Shown here in pieces: positions 1 through 10,160 of a stretch of 51,468 nt of DNA. Numbering within the stretch: position 1 is the first letter of the stretch; each line of letters opens with the position of its first letter. The notes under the pieces are model-generated. The model saw only the letters and a program-made list of their open reading frames with translations, did not search any database and was not told the origin of the DNA. This DNA is from a virus: IMG/VR virus record IMGVR_UViG_3300025102_000047, positions 1 to 51,468 of that record, one strand, 5' to 3'. The position numbers and the translations under genes are program-made.

Positions 1-642
1 AGCTATCAATGCAGCAGTATCATCAAGCATAACTTCTACTAAGTCATCCTTAAATTCACAATTTACATTTGCAGTACTTTCTATTCCAGTATATGGATTA
101 ACACATCCGGGTACTTGAATAAGTATAGGTTTTCTATAATAAGTTAATATTGGATTTACAAGAGTAAAACTTGTATCTCTATATATTCTTATTGTATTAT
201 TTAACATTGTACAAAATGTTTCACCCCAATCAAAACTAGGATTCTTTAATGGATCTCTTAAAATTAAAGGAGCATTAGCTTCTTCTGCTAAATATACTGT
301 CATAGACCTAGGTTCACAACAATCATCTTTAGCTTGAACACTTACTCTTTTAAATTCTAGATATGTTTCTATAGGAAAATTATTTGTTTCAAAATATGTA
401 TCAGTAGTTGTACCTGTTAAATTATACTCAATTAACAAAGGTTGTAAATCATCTATTCTTCTTTTAGATAGTTCATCACCCTCCTTATACATATTACCAC
501 CGTGTAAATTTCTTCTACACCATTCTATTTGTGCTTTATTAAAGGCTTCAATAAATTGCCAGCATTGAATATTGTCATAATCATTACTATCTAACTTATT
601 TAAACGTTGTTTAAGTTTAATAAAAAGGGTACTATTTTCCAT
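1..642 (-). CDS. Structural protein, probable head-tail connector (ring-type); 3' end cut by window edge
   Basis: This minus-strand frame opens with ATG at 642 and stays open for 214 codons to the window edge, so the C-terminus is missing. The start is MENSTLFIKLKQRLNKL, followed by an Asn/Asp-rich turn, a tryptophan-containing helix (QCWQFIEAFNKAQIEW) and then a beta-rich part with several cysteines. The predicted helix-then-beta character and the place downstream of the capsid gene fit the connector or ring proteins that crAss-like phages encode there. I recall similar N-termini in such phages but cannot search for them. The gene follows the 339-residue protein with a 3-nt gap, so the two are probably co-translated. 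Role in the portal-tail interface is inference. Confidence 0.6.
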   Translation of the reverse strand, partial: MENSTLFIKLKQRLNKLDSNDYDNIQCWQFIEAFNKAQIEWCRRNLHGGNMYKEGDELSKRRIDDLQPLLIEYNLTGTTTDTYFETNNFPIETYLEFKRVSVQAKDDCCEPRSMTVYLAEEANAPLILRDPLKNPSFDWGETFCTMLNNTIRIYRDTSFTLVNPILTYYRKPILIQVPGCVNPYTGIESTANVNCEFKDDLVEVMLDDTAALIA

Positions 643-645
643 TTT

Positions 646-1665
646 TTATGCGTTCCAATATGGTTCAACTTTGTCTAATAAAGATAACACTGTTTCTTCA
701 TTCTCAGGTTTCTTTAAAAACTCTAAACATTCTGCTGGTCTTTTACCTAATCTAACTCCACTATCTAATGGTTCAATCCAACCATTTGCTTTTGTAGTTA
801 AAAACCTATAATAAAGACCATCTTTAACTAATGCTCTTAGTTTTAATTCTTCCATATCTAAATTTACTACATCTAAAAAGTTCTGAGCCGCTCTTTTTTT
901 GTTTGACTCACCACCATTACCATTTATATAGTCATCCATATTTTCATACATAACATCATTAGGTGTTGATTTAGTATATTGTGCACTATCTATATCACAT
1001 ACTTTAGATACATATAATAACTTACTTATATTTGTATCATATAAATCTGTTAACTTTGATATAGCTCTATTCCTTAATTTAGTATATTCTGTTCTAGTTG
1101 TTAGAGTTTCCTGAACAGTATCTAAATAAAATTTTGGTTCTTTTTGTGCTTTCTTAGCATCTTTTAATGATTTAGCAACTATAGAAAAACCACCAGCTTT
1201 TATTGCATATAATTTAATTTTATCATATGGATCAACTTCTGGATCAAGAAATACAGGATCGTTTCCACATCTTAGATCTATTCTATCCCAGAACTTAGAA
1301 TTATCTGGCTTCATTACTGTAAGCTTATTCCAAAAATCTTTATCTTCTGGATCTACTACATTAGCAGCTAGTTCAGCTTCTAATTCAGAAACTACTTTTC
1401 TAATTTCTGCTATTTTTGCTTTCTTTTCTTTAGAGGGTAACATTTTTACTTCAGGAGCAAACTCATTAAGTCCTGTTACATATCTTTTTACCCCATTTAA
1501 TTCTAAACATGCTAAACTTTCATGATGTATTACTCCATCATGTAAAGCTAATCCATATTGTTCTAAGCCCATATTCTCTTTTTGAGCATTGAAGTAAGGT
1601 CTTATAGCTAGTGAGCTACTTTTTTTTGCATGTTGATACTTCTCAACAATAGTGTAATCTTCCAT
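646..1665 (-). CDS. Conserved phage structural protein of unknown role (339 aa)
   Basis: I do not recognise a family. The protein is 339 residues, lysine-rich and largely helical, with a coiled-coil-like stretch around residues 76-105 (KEKKAKIAEIRKVVSELEAE) and no membrane segment or signal peptide. It lies in the virion arm between the small 81-residue protein and the connector-type gene, so a minor capsid or connector-associated role is likely by position. Its leader contains TTAAAACCAATAAGAT immediately before the ATG, which is identical to the leader of the gene at 26151 on the other strand. A function cannot be given. Confidence 0.6.
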   Translation of the reverse strand: MEDYTIVEKYQHAKKSSSLAIRPYFNAQKENMGLEQYGLALHDGVIHHESLACLELNGVKRYVTGLNEFAPEVKMLPSKEKKAKIAEIRKVVSELEAELAANVVDPEDKDFWNKLTVMKPDNSKFWDRIDLRCGNDPVFLDPEVDPYDKIKLYAIKAGGFSIVAKSLKDAKKAQKEPKFYLDTVQETLTTRTEYTKLRNRAISKLTDLYDTNISKLLYVSKVCDIDSAQYTKSTPNDVMYENMDDYINGNGGESNKKRAAQNFLDVVNLDMEELKLRALVKDGLYYRFLTTKANGWIEPLDSGVRLGKRPAECLEFLKKPENEETVLSLLDKVEPYWNA

Positions 1666-1748
1666 ATCTTATTGGTTTTAATAATTAATAAATGTTATAC
1701 ATAGTCAAAAGTACAATTATTTGTACAGTTATTATTAAATATTTCTAA

Positions 1749-1768
1749 AGCAAGGATTAAACCTTGCT
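1749..1768 (-). terminator. Possible weak terminator after the 81-aa gene
   Basis: AGCAAGG and CCTTGCT form a 7-bp stem with a 6-nt loop just downstream of the 81-residue gene on the minus strand. It is not followed by a clear T-tract, so it may act only as a transcript end-protecting hairpin. Confidence 0.35.
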
Positions 1769-1780
1769 ATAGTTATTTGA

Positions 1781-2026
1781 CTAAGTCAATACAATGTGAA
1801 TAGATGAATCTCCATCTTTCAAATAAAGATCACCTTTTTCTAATCCGGCTGCTTTTGCAGCAGTTTCATCTGCATATGTATCAGAACCAGCAAGATCACG
1901 CAGCCAGCTAATTACTAGATTTACATGAAGTAACCTAGCATTACCCGTCTGAGCTCTTGTAACTCCTTCAAATGCAGGACTTTCAAACTGTTGACTCAAT
2001 TTGTATACTTGCTTTGGTGCTCCCAT
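1781..2026 (-). CDS. Small virion-associated protein downstream of the capsid gene (81 aa)
   Basis: This is an 81-residue protein without a recognised family. It starts MGAPKQVYKLSQQFESPAF and ends in short beta-type segments (KGDLYLKDGDSSIHIVLT). A gene of this size directly behind a capsid gene is often a decoration or head-completion protein, but nothing in the sequence proves it. It is separated from the capsid gene by a strong terminator at 2053-2083 and followed by another hairpin, so it may be transcribed from its own promoter or by read-through. Confidence 0.6.
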   Translation of the reverse strand: MGAPKQVYKLSQQFESPAFEGVTRAQTGNARLLHVNLVISWLRDLAGSDTYADETAAKAAGLEKGDLYLKDGDSSIHIVLT

Positions 2027-2052
2027 GATTATTTTGTTTTAAAGATTAAAAT

Positions 2053-2083
2053 AAAAAGGAGGAGAATTAACTCCTCCCTTTTG
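2053..2083 (-). terminator. Intrinsic terminator after the major capsid gene
   Basis: Read on the minus strand, GGAGGAG-TTAATT-CTCCTCC is a perfect 7-bp GC-rich stem followed by TTTTT. It lies directly behind the capsid gene stop and is the strongest terminator in the left arm, which suits a highly expressed capsid transcript. Confidence 0.8.
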
Positions 2084-2093
2084 ATTATTAGTT

Positions 2094-3713
2094 CTAGAAT
2101 GATCCTCCTGTTATAGGGTTTCTCATTACAATTTTTAGAACTTTAGTTGGATCCTTAACCCAAATAGCTGGCATGGTCTGAGTCATATAAACTCTATATC
2201 CATTGAATTGTCCAGTAGAAGCAAAACCTTGAGTTCTTCCCATGTAGTCCATAGTACCATTTTGGTAGAACCACTTAAGTTGATTATCCCAAGAAAGTTT
2301 CAACAAGTGAATGTTGTCATTTCCTTCATCTGTTACATCAAAAATAATAAAGCTAAATGAACTTAGAGGTCTACCATCAATCAATGGATTCTCAATGTCA
2401 TTAGTGTTTAAGTTATCAAATGCTGGATTTAATACAAACTTAACGTTAGCTAAGAATGGAATAGTAAAGCTTGTGTAAGCAAAACCAAAATCTAAATCCA
2501 TACCAGAACCTTGTACAGCTCCAATTTGTGATGCATTTTGAACTAAACCTGAACCATAAACTTCATCAGCAATTGCTTTGTTGATCAATTGCATACCACC
2601 AATACCTGTTTGTACAATTAATGATCTTTGTGGATCTGGCCCTTTAAACTCAACTTTACCTTGATAGAAGTTATAAAGTTCAGACTTAAACATATCAAGA
2701 GTAAATGATGACTTGTTATATACTCTTTTGAAAGAGTTATCTAACTGTGACCATAAACCTACAGACAATCTAATATCATCTGGTCCGTCTTGTTTAATTC
2801 TACCACCTTTACCCCACATTAGGTAAGTTTCAATATCTGTTGCAATTTTAGATAAATGTGCTGCTTCCATATTTGTAATGAAAGTTCTTGTAAGAGTTCC
2901 ATTTTCAAATGCTTCTCTAGCACCAGCTTTACCCATTGTTGCTACTAACCCTTCAATACTAGGTACTGATGGATTGTTAGGATCATTATCAAAGTTTCTC
3001 CAAATCTCTGTAACAGGTACAGTTCCATCAGCATTCAATCCGCCTTTAATCATAAGATCAGCACGGCTTGAAATAGAATAGTGTACGTGTGCTTCAGCTC
3101 CTCCTACAAAATTGTAGAATTCTCTGAATCCAGAACCTGTTTCAATGTCAGAAAATCTTTCACCATATTCTCCTCTTGCAGAACCTTTTCTAAAGAACTT
3201 TGTTCCTTTAGCTAGATATTTATTATCTAAAGATGCTGCGTTGTTGTTATTTACTAATTGTACTTGATAAACATATCCATCACCTGCAGGAATAATATCA
3301 TCTGCTGTAATGTAAAGTTCAAGACCGTTATACTTGTCATAAGTGATAATATCACCGTGACCAAACGCTCTTTTGTTGATCTTAATCTTAAAGTAGGTTC
3401 CATCAATACCTTTGCTAGCGTTAGCAGGTTCAATGTCAGCTACAATGTAAGGAAGATCTTGTGCAATAGGAGTCTGCCATTTGTACTCACCTCTAGCATT
3501 ATCCACAAGTATTGTATTCTTTCCACCAAAGGAAGCCATTTGATATAAAGGCATTTCTACCTTTTGGGTCATTGCCCATAAATCAATTGGTCCCATATCC
3601 ATAGGCTCAGGATTACCAAGCATTTGGGTAAGGTGATAAGAATCAACATGTGAACTAGCTTTGTAGCTTGTATCTCTTAGAAAGATCCCATTATTTAAAA
3701 CCGGAGTTGCCAT
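2094..3713 (-). CDS. Probable major capsid protein
   Basis: The 539-residue product is mixed alpha/beta with no membrane segment, repeats or enzymatic motif. It is long for a simple HK97 capsid protein but close to the size of crAss-like capsid proteins. Internal features include a charged segment FRKGSARGEYGERFSDIETG near residue 175, which may lie in an inserted surface domain. The call rests on position (TerL, portal, acidic scaffold-like protein, then this gene), on size, and on the dedicated strong terminator immediately behind it. The start ATG at 3713 is preceded by AACAAGAACAATT, typical for this genome. An HK97 fold is inference. Confidence 0.75.
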   Translation of the reverse strand: MATPVLNNGIFLRDTSYKASSHVDSYHLTQMLGNPEPMDMGPIDLWAMTQKVEMPLYQMASFGGKNTILVDNARGEYKWQTPIAQDLPYIVADIEPANASKGIDGTYFKIKINKRAFGHGDIITYDKYNGLELYITADDIIPAGDGYVYQVQLVNNNNAASLDNKYLAKGTKFFRKGSARGEYGERFSDIETGSGFREFYNFVGGAEAHVHYSISSRADLMIKGGLNADGTVPVTEIWRNFDNDPNNPSVPSIEGLVATMGKAGAREAFENGTLTRTFITNMEAAHLSKIATDIETYLMWGKGGRIKQDGPDDIRLSVGLWSQLDNSFKRVYNKSSFTLDMFKSELYNFYQGKVEFKGPDPQRSLIVQTGIGGMQLINKAIADEVYGSGLVQNASQIGAVQGSGMDLDFGFAYTSFTIPFLANVKFVLNPAFDNLNTNDIENPLIDGRPLSSFSFIIFDVTDEGNDNIHLLKLSWDNQLKWFYQNGTMDYMGRTQGFASTGQFNGYRVYMTQTMPAIWVKDPTKVLKIVMRNPITGGSF

Positions 3714-3781
3714 AATTGTTCTTGTTTTTGATTGTTATTAATTAATTACTCTATTTATTAAATTACCTTAATTTAATTCTT

Positions 3782-5104
3782 TTAAATTCTTTTAAAAATG
3801 TTTTGTGGCCTACTTAACTTTCTTCCAGCTGACTTACTTTTCTTTTCTGCTTCAGCTTGACTAACTCCTAATGATGCTCCTCCTGCATTTGATTGTTCAG
3901 TCTTTAATTTTCTAACTGTTTTCTCAACGCTTTTTTGAGCACCTTTATCCATTATTTTTGCTTTATATCCTTCTGGATCTTGCAACAACCATAATGCCTC
4001 AGAAATTAATCCATAATTAGGCTCAACAAATTGATACTTTTCAAGTAAGTGTCCTAATAAATTAGTATTGTTACCACTTACTGATGGATAATTAGGTTGA
4101 ACTAAGCCATTATATAACATAGCTTGTGTCTTTCTGTCTACTTTGACATCACCTAGCTTACCATCTTTTAATGTATCATATACATTTTTCATATATGCTT
4201 TTGATGCTTGTTCTTGTTGTTTCTTTTTAAGCTCTTGTTCTTGAAGCTTTTGTGCAACAACTTTTTCTTGCATCTTATCTAACTTAGGTTTAAACTTATT
4301 TGCTTGTTGTTCTAACTTACCTAAGTCTTTCCAAATTTCAATTTCTTCTTGAATCTCTTCTTGAGTACCATAACCAGTAGCTCCTAAGTATTCAGATATT
4401 ATTTTTTCTTGGTCAGTTGCTTTCTTAACATTTAATTGTTTAGTACTCTCTACTTGTGATAGAGTAGCAAATAAACCTTTCATATCTTTACCCCCATCAG
4501 CAACATATCTAGCAGCTATTTGAAGTTCTTGAGGAAGACTTTGAAAAAATTGCTTTGGTGTTTCTTGTCTCACCTGATTTGCTCTTTCTTCTAAGTTAGC
4601 CTCTATAAGCTCTTCCCAATCTTTTGCAGAATAATCTGTTAAAGATTTATCATCATCAAAAGGAACAATTTTTTCATCCTTAATCAATTTGTCAAATACA
4701 TCAGATATTCCTGATATTGGTTTTCTACCTCTTTTAGATTTAGCTTCTGTTACTTCTTCTTCCTCATTATCTATATCTAAAGATTCTATAATATCTTTTC
4801 CTTCTTCTGTAGATTCTTTAGTTTCTTTGGTTTCTTCTACCTCTGTTTTATCTTCAGGAGTATCTGTTACCTTTGTTTCTTCTACATTGTCATCTACCTT
4901 AGCAGTTATATCATCTGCATCATCAGAATCAGGATCTAAAAACTTCATATCTGATTTTTTATTTATACCAGAAAAAATGTTTTTAGGGGTAGAGTCATCT
5001 TGAATTATATCCGCACCTGTTGGGGCTACATTAAATATTTCATCTAGATTTACATCTACTTGTTCTACTTTACTTTTTACAGTTTTTGTTTCCGTATCAC
5101 TCAT
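3782..5104 (-). CDS. Probable scaffolding protein (acidic N-terminus, coiled-coil middle)
   Basis: The 440-residue protein sits exactly between portal and capsid genes, the usual place for a scaffold. Residues 1-120 are extremely acidic and low in complexity (EEGKDIIESLDIDNEEEEVT). Then comes a basic AT-hook-like KSKRGRKP patch, a helical middle, and a Lys/Gln-rich coiled coil around 270-305 (EKVVAQKLQEQELKKKQQEQ). The C-terminus is basic (KKSKSAGRKLSRPQNIFKRI), as expected for a scaffold tail that binds the capsid shell. No protease motif is visible. The role is inferred from position and composition. Confidence 0.6.
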   Translation of the reverse strand: MSDTETKTVKSKVEQVDVNLDEIFNVAPTGADIIQDDSTPKNIFSGINKKSDMKFLDPDSDDADDITAKVDDNVEETKVTDTPEDKTEVEETKETKESTEEGKDIIESLDIDNEEEEVTEAKSKRGRKPISGISDVFDKLIKDEKIVPFDDDKSLTDYSAKDWEELIEANLEERANQVRQETPKQFFQSLPQELQIAARYVADGGKDMKGLFATLSQVESTKQLNVKKATDQEKIISEYLGATGYGTQEEIQEEIEIWKDLGKLEQQANKFKPKLDKMQEKVVAQKLQEQELKKKQQEQASKAYMKNVYDTLKDGKLGDVKVDRKTQAMLYNGLVQPNYPSVSGNNTNLLGHLLEKYQFVEPNYGLISEALWLLQDPEGYKAKIMDKGAQKSVEKTVRKLKTEQSNAGGASLGVSQAEAEKKSKSAGRKLSRPQNIFKRI

Positions 5105-5222
5105 AATTATGTTGGTTTTAAAAATTTATACTTCTTACATATATAATATAAGAAATGTTTTTAACTATAAACTTATAATATTTGGTTAATTTTAAAAATA
5201 ATTTGCAGTATATAGCTAACGT

Positions 5223-7973
5223 CTATTTTTTATTGTCAGATTTAGGAGAATCATATTTATTTTTGTTTTCTCTTGCTATTTGAAGTTTAGTGTCAGCTAT
5301 TTGTTTTTGTGAAGCAATCTTTTCTCTTTCAACTTCTAATCTACTATTTTCCAGCATAGACTTATTAGTGTTTTGTTGACGTTGAAGATTCATTTGTTCT
5401 CTATATTGAGTTTGTTGTCTAATATCTTTCATAGCATCCTGATAATCAGACTGTTTGTTTTGATTTATATCAACCATAGAACCATAACCAGCTGATCTTA
5501 TTTCAGCAAGAAGGACATCATTTTTTCTATCCTTTTCATTTTCATTTATCTCAACTTGAAGTTTTTGTTGCTCTTCTTGAGCTTTAGCTTGTATTTGTTG
5601 CTCTTGCATCTGGCGTTGTTGATCCATTTCTTGCTGTCTTTGAGCTTGCATTCTTGTTTCAGCATCTTTAAGTATATCTGATACCTCTGCAATTGAGTCA
5701 GCTTTTACAATATTTCCTAGTTCATAAATACTTGCACCTGTAGTATTATTTGTAAGAGCCATTTGTTTTAAGTTTTCTAGTATAGCTCTGTGGTTAGTTT
5801 TAGTAGTTGCAAATACATTAAAATCTCTAAGTAATAAATCAGTGCCATTAATAGTAAAATTAACCTTCTCAGCCTCTGTAGAGATATATTGTAATCTTAT
5901 ACTTGGTGTATTACTATAATAATATTGTGCTAAATCAGTTCTCATCTGGTGAACTCTTGGCATTAAATGATCTGAATGCTGTACAAAATACATTTCTGTT
6001 TGAGCATAAGATTGCTGCATAGCTTGTACTACACCTGTTGCTGTTTGAGCTGATACAGCTCCTCCTAGACGTTGTGGATTTACACCTATAGCATCAAAAC
6101 ATTGTTGTTTAAAATAATTAGCTAATTGTATTCTTGACATTAATCTATTAGTTTGCTCCATGTTTAGAGTTTGATAATGATTAAAGTTAGTAGCATTTTC
6201 AGTATTAGTAATAGATGTATCTAATGGTAACATTTGAAAGTCTTTCATTGCTACAAATGCTTTAGCATAATTATTTTTACCCCAATCCTCACCCATTGAA
6301 TGACGAGGTAAAGCATTTTGATCAAACATAATAACTGTACCTAATTCATCTATTAAGATATCTGCAATCTGGTTATTAACCATATTGTAACCAACCTGAT
6401 AAGCTTTCATTAAATCTACTAATGAAGTTGATCTTGTATTTCTATCTGAAAATACTCTTCCTTCTACAGGAAGCTTACAACCATATAATGAATTATTTCC
6501 TTTAAATTGAAAAGGTAATCTACCAGGCTTAGTTCTATTGATACCAATATATATTGGATTAATATTATCACCCATAGTAGATCTCCACATTGCTGGTAAA
6601 TTTGGTCCTAATTTTACACCTCCCCATACTTCATTAATCCAAATCCAATCAATATGTTCACCACCTATTAAATTATCTTTAGTTTTACTTTTAAAGATTG
6701 ATGTATCATATACTGCCTTTTTAGTAATTCTAAATGTTTCATCAACTATCTCTTGAGTTATTTCACCATCTTCTTCTATCTTAGTTAGATGTCCAACTTT
6801 TCTTTGAGTTTTCCAATATATGGTAGAAACTCTCATCAAGTTACCTTCACCCCACATTTGTACATCTTCTCCTTCATTTAATATTTCACTTAAAATATCA
6901 CCACCATTAGCAGGATCATTATGATAATTACTTACAAATTGTCTATATGGTAAACCAGGCATTTCAGTGTTCCATGCATGAGATCTTTTTGGATCATAGT
7001 ATGAACCATCATTTTGGTATCCGTTAACTTGATATTGAGCAGATCTTGCTGGATATATTTTTTGTAGTGAGGTAAGTTGTTTCTCATCCATTAAATATCC
7101 ATATCTATCTACTACATCTGATACAGTCATTAAATCTACTTTACCTACATAATTTGAATCTGAGATATATCTTTGTTCTGGAGACTTTTGGTAAAAGCTT
7201 AATACTGGGTTCCATAATTCTATATCATAATCATCTTCTAACATTCGGAAATGCCAAAACTCTCTGTCTGCAATAAGCATATCTCTAAATCCTCTTTCTT
7301 CAAGCTCTTGCATTTTAAATCTTTCCTCATCTACATTTAATTGATGAGTAGCCCACTCTTCTATCATACTTCTATATGACTTGCTAAAAAAGTCTTCAAT
7401 CTCAGGTAATGTTTTTAAATTTTCTGGCTTTAGTTGTTGTACAGCTTGTTCTGAACCAGGATCCATTCCCATTGCAATCATTTTTTGAAGCATTTCTGCT
7501 TCAGCATCTGCAAGTAAGGATTCTTCAACCTGCATTTTCTTTTGTTCTAACATCTCATTATAAGATGTATCATCTACTGCTCTAAATTGTACTTTAGTAT
7601 ATCTTTTAGCAAACTCACCTGATAAAACATTTACTACATTTGGAATAATTGGATAAAATTTTAACTCAAGTGCAGAATCATTTTCTTGAGTAAGAGTTTC
7701 CATTAAATCTTTATAGTCATTATCAGGCTCTATAATATAATCTGACTTATCAATAATACCTTTTGCTAGCTTGTAATTTTTTAGTAAACGCCTAGCATTA
7801 TTACGTAAAAACTCAATACCTTGTAGTTCAAGCCAGTCTAAATTCCATGCCGCCCAATCATCTGTTTTATCTTTATATGGTAAAAACTGAATAGGTTGTG
7901 TTAGACTTGAAAACGTTGGTCCATCCTCAGCTTTAGCACCATTTTTAAGTTGCATTGCATTTAATACTCTCAT
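5223..7973 (-). CDS. Portal protein
   Basis: This 916-residue protein directly follows TerL, with no gap (TerL ends at 7974), and precedes the scaffold and capsid genes. The size is far above classic portals (400-600 aa) but usual for crAss-like portals. Residues about 20-640 form the mixed alpha/beta body. From about residue 770 onward the protein is a Gln/Glu/Lys/Arg-rich coiled coil (MQAQRQQEMDQQRQMQEQQI) of some 130 residues, ending in a basic tail. This long C-terminal helix could form a barrel inside the head. The function in DNA entry and connector nucleation follows from the family placement; I see no simple portal signature. Confidence 0.75.
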   Translation of the reverse strand: MRVLNAMQLKNGAKAEDGPTFSSLTQPIQFLPYKDKTDDWAAWNLDWLELQGIEFLRNNARRLLKNYKLAKGIIDKSDYIIEPDNDYKDLMETLTQENDSALELKFYPIIPNVVNVLSGEFAKRYTKVQFRAVDDTSYNEMLEQKKMQVEESLLADAEAEMLQKMIAMGMDPGSEQAVQQLKPENLKTLPEIEDFFSKSYRSMIEEWATHQLNVDEERFKMQELEERGFRDMLIADREFWHFRMLEDDYDIELWNPVLSFYQKSPEQRYISDSNYVGKVDLMTVSDVVDRYGYLMDEKQLTSLQKIYPARSAQYQVNGYQNDGSYYDPKRSHAWNTEMPGLPYRQFVSNYHNDPANGGDILSEILNEGEDVQMWGEGNLMRVSTIYWKTQRKVGHLTKIEEDGEITQEIVDETFRITKKAVYDTSIFKSKTKDNLIGGEHIDWIWINEVWGGVKLGPNLPAMWRSTMGDNINPIYIGINRTKPGRLPFQFKGNNSLYGCKLPVEGRVFSDRNTRSTSLVDLMKAYQVGYNMVNNQIADILIDELGTVIMFDQNALPRHSMGEDWGKNNYAKAFVAMKDFQMLPLDTSITNTENATNFNHYQTLNMEQTNRLMSRIQLANYFKQQCFDAIGVNPQRLGGAVSAQTATGVVQAMQQSYAQTEMYFVQHSDHLMPRVHQMRTDLAQYYYSNTPSIRLQYISTEAEKVNFTINGTDLLLRDFNVFATTKTNHRAILENLKQMALTNNTTGASIYELGNIVKADSIAEVSDILKDAETRMQAQRQQEMDQQRQMQEQQIQAKAQEEQQKLQVEINENEKDRKNDVLLAEIRSAGYGSMVDINQNKQSDYQDAMKDIRQQTQYREQMNLQRQQNTNKSMLENSRLEVEREKIASQKQIADTKLQIARENKNKYDSPKSDNKK

Positions 7974-10160
7974 TTATCTAAAGTTTTTGAATCCAGATCT
8001 TCTTGTATTTGAATTTCTATTAGTTTTTTTACGCCCAATATTTTTGAACGGACTATACTTTAATTTAGTAATTTTTTGTGACTTAACCAAGGATTTCTCT
8101 TCAGTTTCACGTCTTTTACTATATCCCCTGTTTGACTGTTGAATTTTAGAAAATGCCACCAATGCACAAAAAGAAACCATTCTATCCACATTCAAACCAG
8201 GATGATATGCCATCATTTCTTTAATTAACATTTGATCTGGTATACGTTCAATACCAAAAGTTTGTGAAATAACATTACCTTCAACATCTAACTCTTCATC
8301 TATAACCTCTCTTAAAAATTCTATACCATAAGATATTAAATGACTTTTAAATAAAGTACCTGTATTTTTCCAACCATACTCTTGATATACTGTTCTATTA
8401 GATCCTAGATCTTTTAAAAATAATATCTGTTGTTTAGGTACTAAATATCTTTGTTTTTTTCTAGCAATCATATGTTGAATAAATAAAGAAATATTATTCT
8501 CCACTATTGTCCATGCATTATACCACTCTATGATATATTCTAATCTTTCATGTGTTTTATTAATATCATCATATCTACCACACCATGATGCTACTACTTT
8601 ATCTTTTTCTATAAATTGTTCTATATCTCCCGCTTCATTAGTACGTGTTACTTCTGTAGCATTTTTATACACAAAGATACTACATAATGAATCTGACGTA
8701 GTAGTCTTTCCTTCTGACACAGGATCAATAGATGCATAGTATGCTCCAAATTGAGGATCTTTGATTGGACGTTCCCATACAACTATACTACCTGTTTTAT
8801 CTTGTTGTCTTTTATTTACTGGAAATTCAGATATAGGTAATTTGGTTGTTCTTTTTGGGACAATACCTTTTTCATCCCTATCTAAAGTAATTAATTCATA
8901 TGGATATGATTTTTCTTCTATACGTTTTAATTGTCTACTTAATAGTCCCTGTGGAAAAATTGATTCTTTTCTATAAGCAAATGCTTCAGAAATATTTAAT
9001 GGCTTCTGAGATATTCTAAGTTGAAACTGTTCAGAGTTTAATTCAACCTTCCATCTTTCTCTTTCTAATTTAATAGCTGCAATTGCTTCATCAATTAAAC
9101 TATTACCGTATTCATCAATGTATGGTGGCATAGACCATTGTTCAGGAATAAATAAACCTGCCATACCAATTGTTCCATCAGCATCTATTAAATTTGTTTC
9201 TACTGCATATATATCATTTCCAACTGGATTAAGTATCATATCTTTAAGTGGATTACATTGTGATAAATCACCCACTGATCCTGCTGCAATAAACATACCT
9301 GTAGTTACCATACCAGAAGACATAGCAGGACGTAAATACTCATAAGTTTCTGACATTTTAGGTGCTATACCTGCTTCCTCATGAAAAAAATATGTACATG
9401 GTCCACCTACACCAGTAGTAGCATTTTTCTCAAATGAAGCACCTTGTATTTTAGATTTTAAACCTCTAGAAGTTTTTCTATTATTAATTTTAACTTCTAT
9501 CTGTTGTTGCCATAATAATACTTTTTCTGGATTACTAGGTCTATACCAGGCAGTATGCTCATTTAAAAAAGTTTTATATTCTTCTAAAAATTTCCAAGAA
9601 CCTTTATCATTTATATAATCTTTTAATGAAGCCCCAATCTTACATATAGATCCTTCTTCAAACCAATACTGGTTAATTATTTTAGCCATATGAAAATATG
9701 AAGAAGCTATTTGCCTTTTCTTTAATATGGCTGCATGTTGATTATTTAACTCAGCAATAATTTCATATAATGCCATATGATATTGTGCATCTCTTACTTT
9801 TGCAAAACCATATTTTTTTTCTTCTTTATCAAAAATAGGTAAAAAGTTAAGCCACATATAGTAATCTCTGGTAAGATACCATTCATTATTACCTTCTTTA
9901 TATATTACTCCTTCTCTACATTTAATCTTTTCAAATTCCCAATAAGCAGTAAAGTCTTTTGACCTAAAAGGTTTATTACAGTAATGTCCTTCTTCATTAA
10001 ATATTTTAGCTTGTTCATTAAAAGACCAGGCAATCTTTGTAAAATTATATTCACCTGGTTCTTTAAATATACTTTCTAAGTATTCTCTAAAACTTAAATC
10101 ACTTTCAAATGTAGTAGTAGTCCATTTTTTATTTTCATATGTAGGTATGTTTCTACTCAT
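7974..10160 (-). CDS. Terminase large subunit (packaging ATPase and nuclease)
   Basis: The 728-residue protein carries an N-terminal ATPase part and a C-terminal RNase H-like nuclease part. Visible are a degenerate Walker A region (ILKKRQIASSYFHMAKI, near residue 145), a Walker B with catalytic glutamates (TYFFHEEAG, near 259), and nuclease acidic residues in YYASIDPVSEGKTTTSD (near 480) and NVDRMVSF close to the C-terminus. The tail is basic. It would translocate DNA into the prohead through the portal encoded next to it. Its start overlaps the GroES-like gene by 8 nt, so the two are translationally linked. No small terminase subunit is recognised; the 172-residue gene upstream is the best placed candidate. 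Confidence 0.88.
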   Translation of the reverse strand: MSRNIPTYENKKWTTTTFESDLSFREYLESIFKEPGEYNFTKIAWSFNEQAKIFNEEGHYCNKPFRSKDFTAYWEFEKIKCREGVIYKEGNNEWYLTRDYYMWLNFLPIFDKEEKKYGFAKVRDAQYHMALYEIIAELNNQHAAILKKRQIASSYFHMAKIINQYWFEEGSICKIGASLKDYINDKGSWKFLEEYKTFLNEHTAWYRPSNPEKVLLWQQQIEVKINNRKTSRGLKSKIQGASFEKNATTGVGGPCTYFFHEEAGIAPKMSETYEYLRPAMSSGMVTTGMFIAAGSVGDLSQCNPLKDMILNPVGNDIYAVETNLIDADGTIGMAGLFIPEQWSMPPYIDEYGNSLIDEAIAAIKLERERWKVELNSEQFQLRISQKPLNISEAFAYRKESIFPQGLLSRQLKRIEEKSYPYELITLDRDEKGIVPKRTTKLPISEFPVNKRQQDKTGSIVVWERPIKDPQFGAYYASIDPVSEGKTTTSDSLCSIFVYKNATEVTRTNEAGDIEQFIEKDKVVASWCGRYDDINKTHERLEYIIEWYNAWTIVENNISLFIQHMIARKKQRYLVPKQQILFLKDLGSNRTVYQEYGWKNTGTLFKSHLISYGIEFLREVIDEELDVEGNVISQTFGIERIPDQMLIKEMMAYHPGLNVDRMVSFCALVAFSKIQQSNRGYSKRRETEEKSLVKSQKITKLKYSPFKNIGRKKTNRNSNTRRSGFKNFR

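Noticed and set aside
2878-3548. Plus-strand frames of 67 and 96 codons opposite the capsid gene
   Set aside because: They are antisense to a well-supported long gene, have no family features and no promoter or packing pattern.
4689-5003. Plus-strand frame of 104 codons, Ser/Val-rich
   Set aside because: It is the mirror of the acidic low-complexity start of the scaffold-like gene; repeated GAA/GAT codons give Ser/Val-rich antisense frames by chance.
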